From assembly GCF_018991925.1 (NCBI RefSeq), contig NW_024756914.1:4811375-4875374 (forward strand): a stretch of DNA of 64,000 nucleotides, given 5' to 3'. How positions within the stretch are numbered: position 1 is the stretch's first letter; the number at the start of each line of letters is the position of its first letter. The stretch comes from Homarus americanus (lineage: Eukaryota; Arthropoda; Malacostraca; Decapoda; Nephropidae). Positions 50,112-62,950 of this stretch are shown here, one piece after another. A program made the position numbers and the translations under genes. The notes under the pieces are model-generated. The model searched no databases. It saw nothing but the letters and a program-made list of their open reading frames with translations, and was not told the origin of the DNA.

Positions 50112-51059
50112 ATATACTGTACGTGGATCTACTTTCTTCTTATTATTATTATTACCCTCTCTCTTCCCATCTCTTCTTCGTCTTTTCCACTTCCCTCCTT
50201 ACCTCTCACCCTCCCTATTCTTTTACATCTGTTCCCTCCTCTTCCTTCCTTCCTGCTCTCGTTCCCCTCCTAGTGCCTGGCTCCCCTCACACTGCCTCTC
50301 CCCCGACACTGCCTCTCCCCCTGACACTGTCTCTCCCCCCCCCTGACACTGTCTCGCCTCCCTGACACTGCCTCCCCCACCACCACACCAGTTCGATATT
50401 GTCATTATCCCCAAACTACCGGCAAAATGAGAATCACATTAGCCAGTCAATATTAATTAACTCAACTGGGTCTGGCTGGCGTGTGTTACGGTGCGTTAGT
50501 TCACTTTAGCTAGCGTTAATTCGCATCTACCTGGGCGGCTTAATAGCATCCCCCCTCCTCCCCACCTCCCTACTCAGTTTATTTCACCTGATGATTAAAA
50601 ACACTGACGTTACCTGGGCGGGTTAGGTTAGATTACGTTAGGTTAGGTTATTTTGTTTTGTTAGGTTTGGTTAGATTAGGTTATGTTAGGATAGATTCCG
50701 TTACGTTAGGTTTGGTTAGATTACGTTAGGTTCTGGTCCAGTCTCTTACCCAAACATACCACCAGGGTGTTACTTTAAATGCCTACAGTCTCAAACTTCA
50801 ACAGACACCATTTTTTTCTCATATGTATTACAGAAATTCCTATAAAATATACTTCCTTTTCTGTTATAAGCGTTTCATATTTTTCTCCACGTTGCTGAAG
50901 ATATGAGGATAATATATTTATTGAAGGCCCCGCGGTAAACGTACCTATAAGATGGCTTTAAGAATCTATTTCACCGCTTCTCATCACAGCTGGTAACTCT
51001 GGGGGTTGGCAGATGGTGTTGGATTTTTGTTGTGGAGAGGAATTAATGTGGTGTGGGTT

Positions 51060-51250
51060 TTTTGTCAGATGTGTTGTGGTTGACAGATGGTGTTGTGGTT
51101 GACAGATGGGGTTGTGTTTGACAGATGGTGTTGTGGTTGACAGATGGGGTTGTGGTTGACAGATGGGGTTGTGTTTGACAGATGGTGTTGTGGTTGACAG
51201 ATGGGGTTGTGGTTGACAGATGGTGTTGTGGTTGACAGATGTTATTATGA
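51060..51250. repeat. Minisatellite, 19-base unit
   Basis: About nine copies of GTTGTGGTTGACAGATGG, with alternating GGGGTTG/GGTGTTG and TGGTT/TGTTT variants. Confidence 0.9.
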
Positions 51251-51734
51251 TTTCTGACAGCTGGTATTAAATTTTGTTGTATCCATTTTGTTCTTTTGTA
51301 ATTACTTTATAAAACTCAACACATGTTTTTGTACACGTCATCTTGCTTCTAAATTAACATGAGACAAAATAACACACAACACGACGATATGCGCTGCTCA
51401 GCAGCAGCCACGTCAACTGTTATGTTGGCCCATACCAACTCCCTCCCCTGAACCCTCCTCCCCACCGGAATATCAACAAGTTCTCGCCAGAAGTTATTAT
51501 TTCATTTGGGAAAGGAATGGAACCAGTGTTGAATAGTGGTGAACAGTGCTTAAGTCAGTGAAAAACAACTCGGCAGTTGAGTCTAGACCCCAAGCTAACC
51601 TTCACACAGTGAGGTCCCAGGTACCCAGTGATAATTCCCCTGAGACTCCACGATAGAGAAGCCTGGGACCACACCTCACCCACTTGAGTGAGTGAAGTCC
51701 TGTGACAACTGACCACGTGGTGTCCCCATGATGC

Positions 51735-52215
51735 CACGACACCACGTAGTGAATGAGTTGCTACAGCATCATGTGAAGTTCCTCATAACACCATCTGCGA
51801 GGAAATTACTACGCCATGTGATGCCCCTCATAACACCATCTGTGAGGGAATTACTACAGCACATCAGGCCCCTCATAACACCATCTGTGAGGGAATTACT
51901 ACATCATCAGGCCCCTCATAACACCATCTGTGAGGTAACTACTACATCATCAGGCCCCTCGTAACACCATCTGTGAGGGAATTACTACACCACGTCAAGC
52001 CCCTCATAACACCATCTGTGAGGGAATTACTACATCATCAGGCCCCTCATACACCATCTGTGAGGTAACTACTACATCATTAGGCCCCTCATACACCATC
52101 TGTGAGGGAATTACTACACCACGTCAAGCCCCTCATAACACCACCTGTGAGGGAACTAGTACTCCACGTGATGCCCCTCATAACGCCATCTGTGAGGGAG
52201 TTACTACACTACGTG
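51735..52215. repeat. Minisatellite, unit about 40-45 bases
   Basis: About eleven copies of CCCCTCATAACACCATCTGT, GAGGGAATTACTACA and a variable CATCATCAGG or CCACGTCAAG joint. Confidence 0.92.
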
Positions 52216-52284
52216 TCTGCTGTTCAACACCTACATTAATCTGTATGCTCACTGTATGTTCCTTCACCTTTCTCTAATGAAGGC

Positions 52285-52402
52285 AACACGACGATATATG
52301 ACAACACGACGATATACGGCAACACGACGATATACTGCAACACGACGATATACGGCAACACGACGATATGCGGCAACACGACGATATATGGCAACACGAC
52401 GA
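52285..52402. repeat. Minisatellite, 18-base unit
   Basis: Seven copies of CAACACGACGATATACGG. Being a multiple of three, the frames stay open across it on both strands. Confidence 0.92.
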
Positions 52403-53767
52403 GGGGACAAAACACAACCACGATTCCTGGTTAAAGTTTCTCACCTTTAAAGCCAACAAGAGAGGTGGTGACAGGTTGTGTGGGTGGTTCGGGACGGTGG
52501 GTGGTTAGGTATGGTGGGTGGTTAGGGACGGTGGGTGGTTAGGGATGGTGTTTGTGTGGCCAGGAACGGTGTGGTGTGGCTAGGGTGTACTGTGGTGTGG
52601 TAGTGAAAGAGGAGGCTGTGTTGTGGTGAGTCTCTCCGGGTATACACGAGTATCACCCGGAGGCTCTTCAGTACAGTAGCTGTTTATACATATCTTTCAT
52701 CTGTGTTGTATATGAATAACTATAGTCAATATGTTGTTACTTGTGTGTTGTTATTTGTGTGTTGTCACTTGTATGTTGTTACTTGCATGTTGTTACTTGT
52801 GTTAGCAGAGTGCCGTACGTAATATTGTTTCTCTCGTCTACAGAATGCGGTTAAGTAGCAGCTGTGTTATGGACGCTCCTGACCCCCTCCCCCCCATCCA
52901 GCCAGTCATGGCACCACGCCTTGTGAGTACGAATTTGCTGTTATGTATTTAATAGATAGATAGATGGATAGATATTCGGTAAGATTGTCGTGGGATTTCA
53001 CATTGATTTAGAATGTATACGTAGACAGTACAGGTATACATTATACATAGAGTGTGAATATACAAACAAGACGTATAGATAGTGCAAGAATACAAATATA
53101 CATATATAATGCAGGTACACAAACAATGTATACATGGACAGTGCAGGTAGACAGAAGTACAGGAATGCAAACAAGGTAGAAAATACGGGTATACAGTGGA
53201 GGAATAACGTGTCCAGATTTAGTCATTAGATTAAAATGCTGTGACGACGGTACACAGGTAGTAGGTAGGAGGCTACATGTATGAAACACTAACACCATAA
53301 TTACTAATAACTTACATGTGTGTGTGCTTACGTGTATGTGTGTGTGTGTATCTTCCTTATTTTGGTTGTTTATCAGTCTTACACACACACACACACACAC
53401 ACACAAGCGAACGAACGAGCAATCATTCATTACGGACATACCAGAAAATTATAATACCCCTCCCTCCCTCCTTCTCCCCACCCCCCTCTCTTTCATCTCC
53501 CCTTCCTCCCCTCCCCCAATCAACGAAGAAATGACAGATGCCTAAAAGGGGGGAGGTCCTGAAGGGAGGGGGGGGGAGGAGAAAGAGGATAGGGTTGCAG
53601 AGGGGAGGGGGTAGGGGGAAAGTATTGAAGGGGGTAGGGGGAGAGGGGGGATTGAAAATAGTCACGGATAAGGGCGCTTCACTATCCCTCTATCCTGCAG
53701 CGTTTACGGTTTTAGCTTCTCGTGAAATCACCTATTGTCGCACGGTGATTCACAACAAAGACTGGAT

Positions 53768-53895
53768 GTGTTAGGTTAGGTTGGGTTGGGCTGGTTTGGT
53801 TTGGCCTGGTTTGGTTTGGCCTGGTTTGGTTTGGCCTGGTTTGGTTTGGCTTGGCTTGGTTTGGTTTGGCCTGGTTTGGTTTGGTTAGGTTAGGG
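53768..53895. repeat. GGTTTGGTTTGGCCT tract
   Basis: 15-base higher-order units of GGTTTGGTTTGGCCT, bounded on both sides by GGTTAGGTTAGG, so probably derived from a telomere-like array. Confidence 0.85.
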
Positions 53896-54014
53896 CGAGT
53901 AAACGAGTACTGTATGTTGAAGACGTACGGGAAAGCATAATTTATACAATACATAAAATTATATCCGTCACCTCAAGGCTTCGGTTAACAAGAAACAGTA
54001 AATAATCAACTTAC

Positions 54015-54806
54015 CTGAGATGTGACGGAGGGATGTGGTCAGATGGTGGAAGTGTGGTGTGACGGAGGGATGTGGTCTGCTGGCGGTAGTATGGTGTGAA
54101 GAAGCGATGTGATCTGCTGGTGTTAGTGACGAAGGGATGTGGTCAGTTGGTGGTAGTGTGGTGTGACGGAGGTATGTGGTCTGCTGGTGGTAGTGTGATG
54201 TGACGGAGGGATGTGGTCTGCTGGCGCTATACTGTGATGTGACTCACAGTCTGGTCACGCCACACCTCCACTTCCTTAACTGCTCTCTTGAGTAATCTAG
54301 GTGTCTTCCGCTGGTCATAGGATCGAGGTACAGTATTGCTAGATCACATTCAGGGTATTTCAAGTCAGTGTTATCAGATCAAATCGACAGATCACTTTAT
54401 TACCTGACTGTTGTCGAAGCAGTATTACCACATCCCACACATGGGGTCACTTTAAAACCAATCTATTCACTGTTGACTATCGAAACATCCTTTTTAGTTC
54501 TGAATTTGGATCAATATGGTAACACTACACACAAATGACTCCCATTATTATTAAGTTTTCTTCATCCTGGAGTTAATATATTTCACTTTATATATGGAAC
54601 TCGTGCCAACATCACCGGGTCAGGTCACTCCTTCACTCGTAATATAAACTCAGATTATCCTTTACTTTTCACTTAGGAATTGATCCATGTGAATTTTGTT
54701 TGTTTTCCTCTTATGGTAGAGACTTGGAGGGTGTTTTCAGTCGTGTGTGGGCCATGTTGGTGTCTCTGGCTCGTCCACACGGCGGCCTCTCTGGAGTCTT
54801 GTCTAC
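54015..54806 (-). other. Candidate noncoding 5' exon of CSGALNACT
   Basis: A strong minus-strand acceptor (T-rich tract ending CCATTCCCAG, next base 54806) and a strong donor CAG followed by GTAAGT (exon end 54015) bound about 790 bases without a long frame. It includes part of a 34-base minisatellite. Placement upstream of the coding exons suggests 5' UTR, but only transcript data would confirm it. Confidence 0.35.
54025..54240. repeat. Minisatellite, unit about 34 bases
   Basis: Six to seven copies of GTGTGACGGAGGGATGTGGT plus CTGCTGGTGGTA. Confidence 0.88.
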
Positions 54807-54875
54807 CTGGGAATGGAAAAACAAAAAACAACATATAGTGGGATTAGATTATTGTAGGTAACTGATACTTTAAGG

Positions 54876-54908
<33 letters not shown>

Positions 54909-55763
54909 GTTGTTGTTCTCTCGTTTAGGCTATTGTAGATGGTGTGTGTGTGTTGTGTGTTGGTGGGTGCGGTAGCGTTAAGTTAGTGATGATGTGCACG
55001 CTGTACTTGTTACTGCCGCCGGCTAGCCCCTGTGGTGGAAGGGGAGAGCAGAGTGTGTAAGTCTCTCCCCTGCCGGTACACCATCACCAAGACCCTTCAG
55101 TGCCTCCTTCATGGCAACGCACGGTAAGTGAGTGTCTTGCGACCTCAGACACATTCTGTAAGGGACCTCGGAGCAGCAGTGGGCCCCAGAGGTACCAGGA
55201 GTTTCGATTGGCTTAACTGAAAGACTGGTGTCATGGCATATCCCTCTAACTAAAGGGCCACCAGCAGCAAGCCGTCCCCGCTCCTGTGTCTGTGCTGTCT
55301 CCACCAGGGCTACACTAAGTGTGTATTTCTGTAAAAGAGTGTCAAGGTCACACTGGGTCAAAGGTCAAGGTCACAGCAGACGTTCAGTGGTCATATGCGA
55401 TCACTGTTTAGGGTCACAAGAGTGTATTGGTCGTTTACATCAGCCCAGCCACTTAAGAGTTCCACAACTATTATATATATTTGGAATTTCTTTATTTCTA
55501 CAAAACTATATACACAGGTTCTGAGTTTGGGAGAGAAGGAATATAATACAAATGGTGCTGTTACAACAAGTCAAGCAAGGGGTTAGGTCACGGGCTGGCG
55601 TATGTAACAAAAAAAATACATAGTGATACGCTACCATAATTTCTATCTCTCTACCCTTACCGATCTCTCTATCTCTCTATGAATTTTAATTGACCCAACC
55701 TGTCTATTTAAGGTCTTCTCCGTACAGCTTTTATGGCATTTTTGGATGTTCTTTTATATGTTA

Positions 55764-55792
55764 AGGTAGGTTAGGTTAGGTTAGGTTAGGTG
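55764..55792 (+). repeat. Interstitial telomere-type repeat (TTAGG)
   Basis: Five consecutive GGTTA units. Shorter runs occur near 49770, 50630-50740, 53770 and 57474 and, as CCTAA with heavy decay, at 58030-58345. TTAGG is the ancestral arthropod telomere unit. Confidence 0.75.
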
Positions 55793-56354
55793 CACTTTTA
55801 ACCTCTCCAGTAACAAGACCATCGAGACCAATGACTTAATTATAACCCTCGAGACCAGAGACCAATCTAAGACCCTTGAGATCAGAGACCAATCTAAGAC
55901 CCTCGAGACCAATAATTTACCTCTCGCTGATTGTGTTTTTTATTTCCCCTAAACTTGTCGAGGAAGAAACTATCCAGACGATCAGTTCCCCATTACCGTA
56001 ATGGCGGCCGTCCCCTGCAGCGAGATATTGGCTTTAACCTCTGATGTATGGGGGTGAGGGGTGTGTCTGTCACTCTTTCTCTTTTTCTATGTCTGTTTAT
56101 GTCCCTATGTCTGTCTTTCTCTCTTTACCTATGTCTGTCTGTTCTTCTCTCTCTTTTTCTATCTGTCTCTCTATATGTCTGTCTGTCTGTCCTCTCTCTT
56201 TTTGTGGCTGTCCGTCTGTCTCTCTCTCTATATGTCTGTCTGTCTGTCTGTCCTTCTCTCTCTCTCCCCTGCAGCGAGATATCAGCTTTACCCGTCCGTC
56301 CGTTCATCCCAATCGCGCGTTTAGGGATTCAGGGGAAGTCTCGTTTTCAATTTA

Positions 56355-56715
56355 GGTGTTTATAAAGTCCCTTGGTGTTTGTGTTTACAGAGTCCCTTAA
56401 TGTTTGTGTTTACAGAGTCCCTTAATGTTTGTGTTTACAGAGTCCCTTGATGTTTGTGTTTACAGAGTCCCTTAATGTTTGTGTTTACAGAGTCCCTTAA
56501 TGTTTGTGTTTACAGAGTCCCTTAATGTTTGTGTTTACAGAGTCCCTTAATGTTTGTGTTTACAGAGTCCCTTGATGTTTGTGTTTACAGAGTCCCTTAA
56601 TGTTTGTGTTTACAGAGTCCCTTAATGTTTGTGTTTACAGAGTCCCTTAATGTTTGTGTTTACAGAGTCCCTTAATGTTTGTGTTTACAGAGTCCCTTGA
56701 TGTTTGTATTTACAA
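56355..56715 (+). repeat. Minisatellite, 25-base unit resembling 3' splice sites
   Basis: About fourteen copies of TGTTTGTGTTTACAG followed by AGTCCCTTAA. Every unit presents a T-rich tract ending in ACAG on the plus strand. Confidence 0.93.
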
Positions 56716-57503
56716 AGGGATTTTATACCACAAGTTACGACCATAAATAACAGCGGGAGTGGGGGAGGGAGGGAGGAAGGGGGGGGTGATTAAGAGGCGT
56801 GATGCTCTCCAATAACTCCCTGAAGTGTCGCTCCTGTGAGGGCTAGCGGGCGGCTGATAGGCTGGGATAGGGGGGGGGGTCTATAGGGAGGGAGGGTTGA
56901 AGGGAAGATGAGATGGGAGGGAAAATGGGATGAAAGGAAAGAATAAAGCTAATAAAGCTAAAATATTTATAATTGTCCTCACTATAGCCACAACAATATC
57001 ACTTCCTCTCCCCCCTTTCTCTCCCCTCTCACTTGTTGATATTTGAAGTCTTCCGTACGCACAAACTGAGGACAACACGTGGCTCTTGTAATAGAAACAT
57101 TGACGCCATCTGCAGGGGAAAAATCTGTATGTTTGTTTGTTTACATTTTACTGAGACATTTTTTGGCGTACAGTATTTTGGACTCGCTGTCTGTTATTGT
57201 GTGTGTGTGTGTGTGTGTGTGCTGAGGATGGGAGTAAAACTGTGTCCAGGATGTGTGTGTGTGTTTGATTTGGTGTTTGGATCTGTGAGATTATTTTCTG
57301 CTCTTGGTTTTCTATTACTATTCGTTGTTGTATGTTCTTCTTCAGTTATCTCTTCCTTCTCTTCTCTATGGTTAATCTGTTCCTACTCCTCCTTCTTCCA
57401 CGTCAATTATCTCCATCTCTTCCTCCTCCTCTTCTCTAAGGGTAATCTACTTCTTGTTTCACTTAACTAGGCCTAACCTAACCTAACCCAACCTTAAGTG
57501 TTA

Positions 57504-58034
57504 GTTACAAGACTAGCGAGGTCATCCTAAAACTATATCTTGCGCTTGTGAGACCTCACTTGGTCACCGTACTACAGAATGGATATTGAAACCCTAGAAA
57601 GCAAACTAAGGAGGATGACAAGACTAATCCCGAGCATTAGGAACCTTGAGTACAAAGACAGGTTAAAGCATCTTAATTTCCACTCCCTCCAGAGACGTAG
57701 AGTGAGGGGCGATATGATCGAGGTGTATAAATGGAAGTCAGGGCTAAACAAAGGGGACATTACAAAGGTACTCACACCATCCAACCAGGAGCGAGCTCAC
57801 AACATTGGTTTTAAATTAGACAAATTTAGATTTAGGCGCGAAATAGGTAAACACTGGTTTGGAAATAGAGTAGTGGATGAGTGGAACAAGTTACCAAACA
57901 TCATCATTAACTCGAATACGCTGGATAGCTTCAAACAGGTTGGATGGATATATGATCAATAGGGCTTGGGTGTAAATGGGACTGCCGAGTATGAGCCAAT
58001 AGGCCCGCTGCAGTTTCCTCCATTCTTATGTTAA
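57504..58034 (+). mobile_element. CR1-like non-LTR retrotransposon 3' fragment C
   Basis: Frame 57579-57962 has LRRMTRLIPSIRNLEYKDRL, LQRRRVRGDMIEVYKW, and FGNRVVDEWNKLPN, the same RT C-terminus as at 1326-1655 but from a different subfamily. The tail ends in CTGCAGTTTCCTCC ATTCTTATG, followed at once by a CCTAA tract. Confidence 0.8.
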
Positions 58035-58345
58035 CCTAACCTAACCTAATCTTACCCTAACTTAATTGGCCTAGCCCTAACCTAACTCTAACCTAACCTA
58101 ATCTAACTTAATCTAACATTAGCCCTCACCTAGCCTAACCTACCCCTAACTAACCGACCATACCCTTACTTAACCTACCTTAACCTTATCTAACGCTAAC
58201 TAAATGTAACTTAACCTACCCTGACCTTATCTAACGCTAACTTAATGTCACCTAAACTACCCTAACCTAACTTACCTTAGTATAACCTTATCTAACCTAA
58301 CTTAGCCAAACCTAACTTACTGTAAACTTAACCTAACCTAGCCAT
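58035..58345 (-). repeat. Degenerate CCTAA (TTAGG complement) tract
   Basis: About 300 bases of AACCTAACCTAA with many substitutions, directly after the CR1-like fragment. An eroded telomere-type array or the repeat tail of the retroelement. Confidence 0.75.
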
Positions 58346-58466
58346 CCCAAATAGAGTTAGGGTGGTTAATCTTCAGGTGAAATAGGCTAGGGTGTAAGGG
58401 GTGTCTATTGTCTAATCTTAGGTGATCTAATTCATTATTACACACACGCTTGATAATGAGAACTGA

Positions 58467-58471
<5 letters not shown>

Positions 58472-58549
<78 letters not shown>
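58472..58549. repeat. (GA)n microsatellite
   Basis: About 39 uninterrupted GA units. Confidence 0.97.
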
Positions 58550-58551
<2 letters not shown>

Positions 58552-58973
58552 ACACACTCTGATAGGTAGTTTCCAGGATAGAAGTTGTGGTGTTGTAAAT
58601 CTCACAGTGACAGGACCCAAGTCTCTCTTATCTGTCCTTAAGTCCCTGGGAAATGAACGCCCTATATCAGCATAACAGACTCCTCCTCCTCCTCCAATGG
58701 ACTCACTATATTAGGCTTATGAGGACCTCCTCTTCTTCCTCCTCTTCCCCCTCCTACTCCGTACTCAGTTTATCAAGTCTACGATACCATCTTCCTCCTC
58801 TCATATCAATTTATGGAAGACTCCTCCTCCTCCTCCTCCACGAGGCCTGGCTACGCCCATGTATCGGCAGCGATCTCAGTGTGTCCTACAGCTTCCAGTG
58901 GACATGGTGGGTGGGAGGGACACGTGGGGTTGACAGGTAGGTGAAGGCCTATCACCTGGTAGAAGCCTCAGTT

Positions 58974-58976
<3 letters not shown>

Positions 58977-59014
<38 letters not shown>
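58977..59014. repeat. (AC)n microsatellite
   Basis: Directly follows the candidate donor at 59021 on the minus strand (as GT repeats within the proposed intron). Confidence 0.95.
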
Positions 59015-59016
<2 letters not shown>

Positions 59017-59021
59017 CTCAC

Positions 59022-59700
59022 CTTATTGACAGCTGCACAGAGTAATAACGTTGGTGGAGTGAGGAGGCGGCGGTGACGGTGACACAGAAGCAGCAGCATC
59101 CCTACTTTACCGTCTCCCTCACTCTCACACACACATACACATACACACACACACTCTCTCTCTCTCTCTCTCTTTTCCCCTCTCACCGCGCTTGGTTCTC
59201 TCGGTCTTCCCCTGTCACTCTCTCTCACCACGGACCTCTAGGACGCCACTGGGATCAATACTTTGCACAATCTGGCCAGGGGGGCGCTCATGACCACACA
59301 CACGTAGGGAGTGGAGCTGGTGGCTGTGCGAGTCCTCCGGCAGGTTAGTCTGTGAACGACACACATGGTGGGCGGCAGGTCGAGCGCCACATGGCCGAAC
59401 GCGACGCACTCACTAGAGGGACTGCCGAGTGTCGCCGCGGAGATGGTTCAACTGGCAGGGACTCAGTGAGGGAGGGAGGGAGGGAGTAGTGGTCCCTCTC
59501 CCTCCTTCCCTCCCGGTCCTCCTCCCCTCCCGGTCCTCCTCCCCTCCCAGCCCTCCTGCCTGGTGCTGCTGTCTTGCGCTGTGGCTTCGACGCCCCTCCC
59601 AGCGAACACCACCACCACCACCCCAGCGCTTACCGCCCGCCGCCTCACGCAAGGGAAACATCTACTCTGGCTGAGACGTCCACGGCTAGGTAGGGTGGTT
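59022..59700 (-). promoter_or_regulatory. Possible promoter/first exon of CSGALNACT
   Basis: A GC-rich, CpG-containing block (densest at 59340-59700) in otherwise AT-richer, simple-repeat DNA. Two minus-strand donors follow it: AAG then GTGAGT with exon end 59022, and GTAAGC near 59630. No TATA box is seen. The first-exon assignment is inference from composition and orientation. Confidence 0.3.
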
Positions 59701-61214
59701 AGGTGGAGAGAGAAGAGGAAGGGAGGGAAGGAGAACATTTAGTGGGGAGTAGGTAAGGAGGGAAGGGACGAAGAGAGGGGGGGGGAGGATGACGCGAGAT
59801 GGGGAGTGAGGTGGGAAGGAAATGGGAGGAGTGAGGAAGGGAGGGAACAAATGTGGAGGGGAGGGAACAAATGAGGAGGGGAGGGAATAGATGAGGAGGC
59901 AATGGAAGGAGTGAGGAGGGAGGGAAGGAGTGAGGAGAAGAGGGAATAGATGAGGAGATGAGGAAATGGAGAGGAAGGGATACATGAAATCGGGAAATAG
60001 GTTATAAAGGAGGAAGGGGGGGGGGAGAGATGAGAGAGGAAGGAAGGGGAAAGGAGGAGAGAAGTAGATTGAGGAAAGATGTATCATAGGAGGGAGAGAA
60101 GTGGAGGAAGAAGAATGAATGGAAAGACACGAGAGAGAAAAAAGATATAAGAAAAGTGAATTATTATTATTATTATTAGTATAAGGTTCCATCAACTGTA
60201 TCTCAAATAATGGTGATGATTGTGTATACGTGTGTGTATGTGTGTGTGTGTGTGTTGTCACGGGGTTGTGTGAGGTTGGTTAAGGCCGTAAGCAACCCAA
60301 CCTCAATGTTTGTTGCGGGAAGATAAAGACCACGGGCGAGGTATGGGGCCAAGCTATGGTGCCCAGTAGGACAGTGCCACTGTTGTTTCAGCGTGATTTA
60401 CAGCCGGGGCCACTATATTTACGCCAGTAGACCGTCGTAGTGGAGTGAATGGTTCAGTGGTGTAATTAAGCCCCTCATAAGTCATCCCATAGTAGTGTAG
60501 TGTAATTAAGTGTTGGGTCCCAGGGTCGACAAACGCCTTCTGTTGTGGCGTGAATGAGTCAATGACTTATTCATCCATGTAAATTATAAACCAGTACATG
60601 AAACCTTCCCAAATAAATGTAAGTGTAATTAATTATCTGTCCGTACCTGTGAGCTCTATCTTATTACTTACAAAAGGTAATTATCGATTAGTTCTGACAA
60701 AGTATAGACAATAATTTAGATGGATGTTGGCAATTAATGGAAGGCATTACATCACCATTCGTGTCAGGGAAGTGGCGCGAAACTCTATGGCAATGACACG
60801 CCATATTGTCTCTTTGGTGACGTACCCAGTGTCTTGTGAGAGAGAGGGACGTCTAGACTCTCGTGTATACTGATATTATTCACTTTTATCAATCCTTCCT
60901 TCTACTATACACTATTTATTCATTAAGATAGTTACTACTGGTGTTTACATTGAGTCAGCTGATGTTTACTACTATTGTTTACATGGGATCTGTTGATGTT
61001 TATTCGTATTATTTGCATGAGGTCAGGTGATAGATATTTTCAGTTTACATAGGTTTGGTTAGGGTTAGGTTAGGTTACATAGGATCAGCTGACGAGGGAG
61101 AGTACTGGAGGGAGGCGAGTCCTTAGCCCCACAACCGCTGACTGAAGGGCTACTGGGGGTCCTTTTAATTTCCACTGTCTTGGAATAATATCAGACGGCG
61201 CGACAACGTTAAGT

Positions 61215-61570
61215 CGATACCGGAGCTGTTGTGTGGTGTGGTCGTGTTGTGGTGTGGTGTGGTGTTGTTGTGTGATGGTGTGATCTAGTGGTGTGGTCGT
61301 GTTGCGATGTGATGGTGTGGTCGTGTTGTGGTGTGGTGTGGTGTGGTATGGTCGTGTTGTGGTGTGAGGGTGTGGTGTGGTCGTGTTGCGGTGTGATGGT
61401 GTGGTCGTGTTGTGGTGTGAGGGTGTGGTGTGGTCGTGTTGCGGTGTGATGGTGTGGTCGTGTTGTGGTGTGAGGGTGTGGTGTGGTCGTGTTGCGGTGT
61501 GATGGTGTGGTCGTGTTGTGGTGTGAGGGTGTGGTGTGGTCGTGTTGTGGTGTGATGGTGTGGTGTGGTA
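61215..61570. repeat. GTGTGGTCGTGTTGTGGTGTG minisatellite
   Basis: G/T-rich units of about 50-60 bases (GTGGTCGTGTTGCGGTGTGA, TGGTGTGG, then a GAGGGTG variant) repeated at least six times. The minus-strand histidine/threonine-rich frame is an artefact. Confidence 0.88.
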
Positions 61571-61929
61571 TTGATTTTTTTTCTTTGCTCCTTACAGCCG
61601 CAAGTTTATTGTGCACACCACACTCATCCTGTGATGTGTAGCGCAAAAGGATTACAGAGTAGAGTTAACAAAGGGTCGGTATAACTAACCCTCGTGGTCA
61701 GGATATTATGGCATTAAATATTACACAGTATTTCAGACATTCTTTGTTTAGTTCTGTACATAGAGGGTAAGTTATTCACAACTGCGTGAGTACAGGCGTG
61801 TGAGGCAGTATGTTTGGTCGCACACTTTATTTTTCACATTTGCGTGAGAGGTATTCAAGCACATTGTGTGTTTGGTTCCATATATGGGAGCTGATATAAG
61901 TGTGGTGTGGTGTGGTGTGTGGGTGTGGT

Positions 61930-62070
61930 GTAGTGACGTGGTGATGGTGTATGTGTGGTGATGGTGTAAGTGTGGTGATGGTGTATGTGTGGTGATGGTG
62001 TATGTGTGGTGATGGTGTATGTGTGGTGATGGTGTATGTGTGGTGATGGTGTATGTGTGGTTATAATATA
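61930..62070. repeat. GTGATGGTGTATGTGTG minisatellite, 17-base unit
   Basis: Eight copies of TGTGTGGTGATGGTGTA; the minus-strand frame is a repeat artefact. Confidence 0.88.
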
Positions 62071-62626
62071 TATGTGATGGGGTGAAGTAATGTATGTAGT
62101 GGTAGCGGTGGTGTTGCACATGTGGTGAACGTGCGGTGATGGGGGTGCACATGTGGTGATGGTGGTGTTGATACACATGTAGGTAGTCATGAATTTGAGT
62201 GGAAAGAGTAAGCGTAATGGAGCAGCTGGAGTTTAGTATCACTGCCAAATTCTCTCTCTCTCTCTCGGGGGTGCCTGGAGGAAGGGAGGGATGGGGTGTC
62301 ATCGTCCATTCAGCTGACCCCTCCCCCCCCCCTAGTGTAGCGACCCTTCATGCTGATGCGCACTTAACCTAACCCCCCTATAAATAACACCGGGGGCTTA
62401 ATCTGTGCGCTAATCTATAATCAATATGTCGTTTAGAGGTACACAGCCTTGGTTATATATACAGTAGACCTACCTGGTATACTTGGTACCTAGTATATAA
62501 GTCATTCTCCAGAAACATGTTGTTGGCCTTATCCTGTGGTGTTGATTTTTCGTGTCCTTAACCTGGCTATGAGTATTATTGTCTGTGTCTATGTTTGTCT
62601 TCTGTTAGTCCTTTGATATGAGGGCA

Positions 62627-62627
<1 letters not shown>

Positions 62628-62682
<55 letters not shown>
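62628..62682. repeat. (GT)n microsatellite
   Basis: About 27 GT units. Confidence 0.96.
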
Positions 62683-62684
<2 letters not shown>

Positions 62685-62784
62685 CTTTTCCCCTCCCTCT
62701 CCCCGACTATAAGTTACAGTACATAACATGTCATTAACCAAAGTCATCGAGTTAAGAGAATTTGGTCGGAAACAGAATGTAGTA

Positions 62785-62950
62785 GAAAAAAAGTCACAGA
62801 AGAAAGTCACGGGAAAAAAGTCATCTCACCAAACCTAACCTAGCCAAAAATTTTACTTTTTTACCTGTTACTTTTTTCCCGTGACTTTTTTTCCTATTAC
62901 TTTTTCCCGTGACTTTTTTTCCTGTTACTTTTTCCCGTGATTTTTTCCGG
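62785..62950. repeat. AGTCACGGGAAAAA repeat with inverted halves
   Basis: Plus-strand copies of AAAGTCACGGGAAAAAAGT at 62785-62820 face inverted copies (CCCGTGACTTTTTTTCC) at 62875-62945, so the block can fold back. Confidence 0.75.

Noticed and set aside
55023..55361. 112-codon minus-strand frame
   Set aside because: No recognisable motif; lies in the possible upstream intron of CSGALNACT and lacks splice or start evidence.
59686..60261. 191-codon serine/proline-rich minus-strand frame
   Set aside because: Low-complexity GGGAGGG-type sequence read in reverse; no start context or homology.
61209..62302. Histidine/threonine-rich minus-strand frames
   Set aside because: Translations of GTGTGG and GTGATGGTGTAT repeats.
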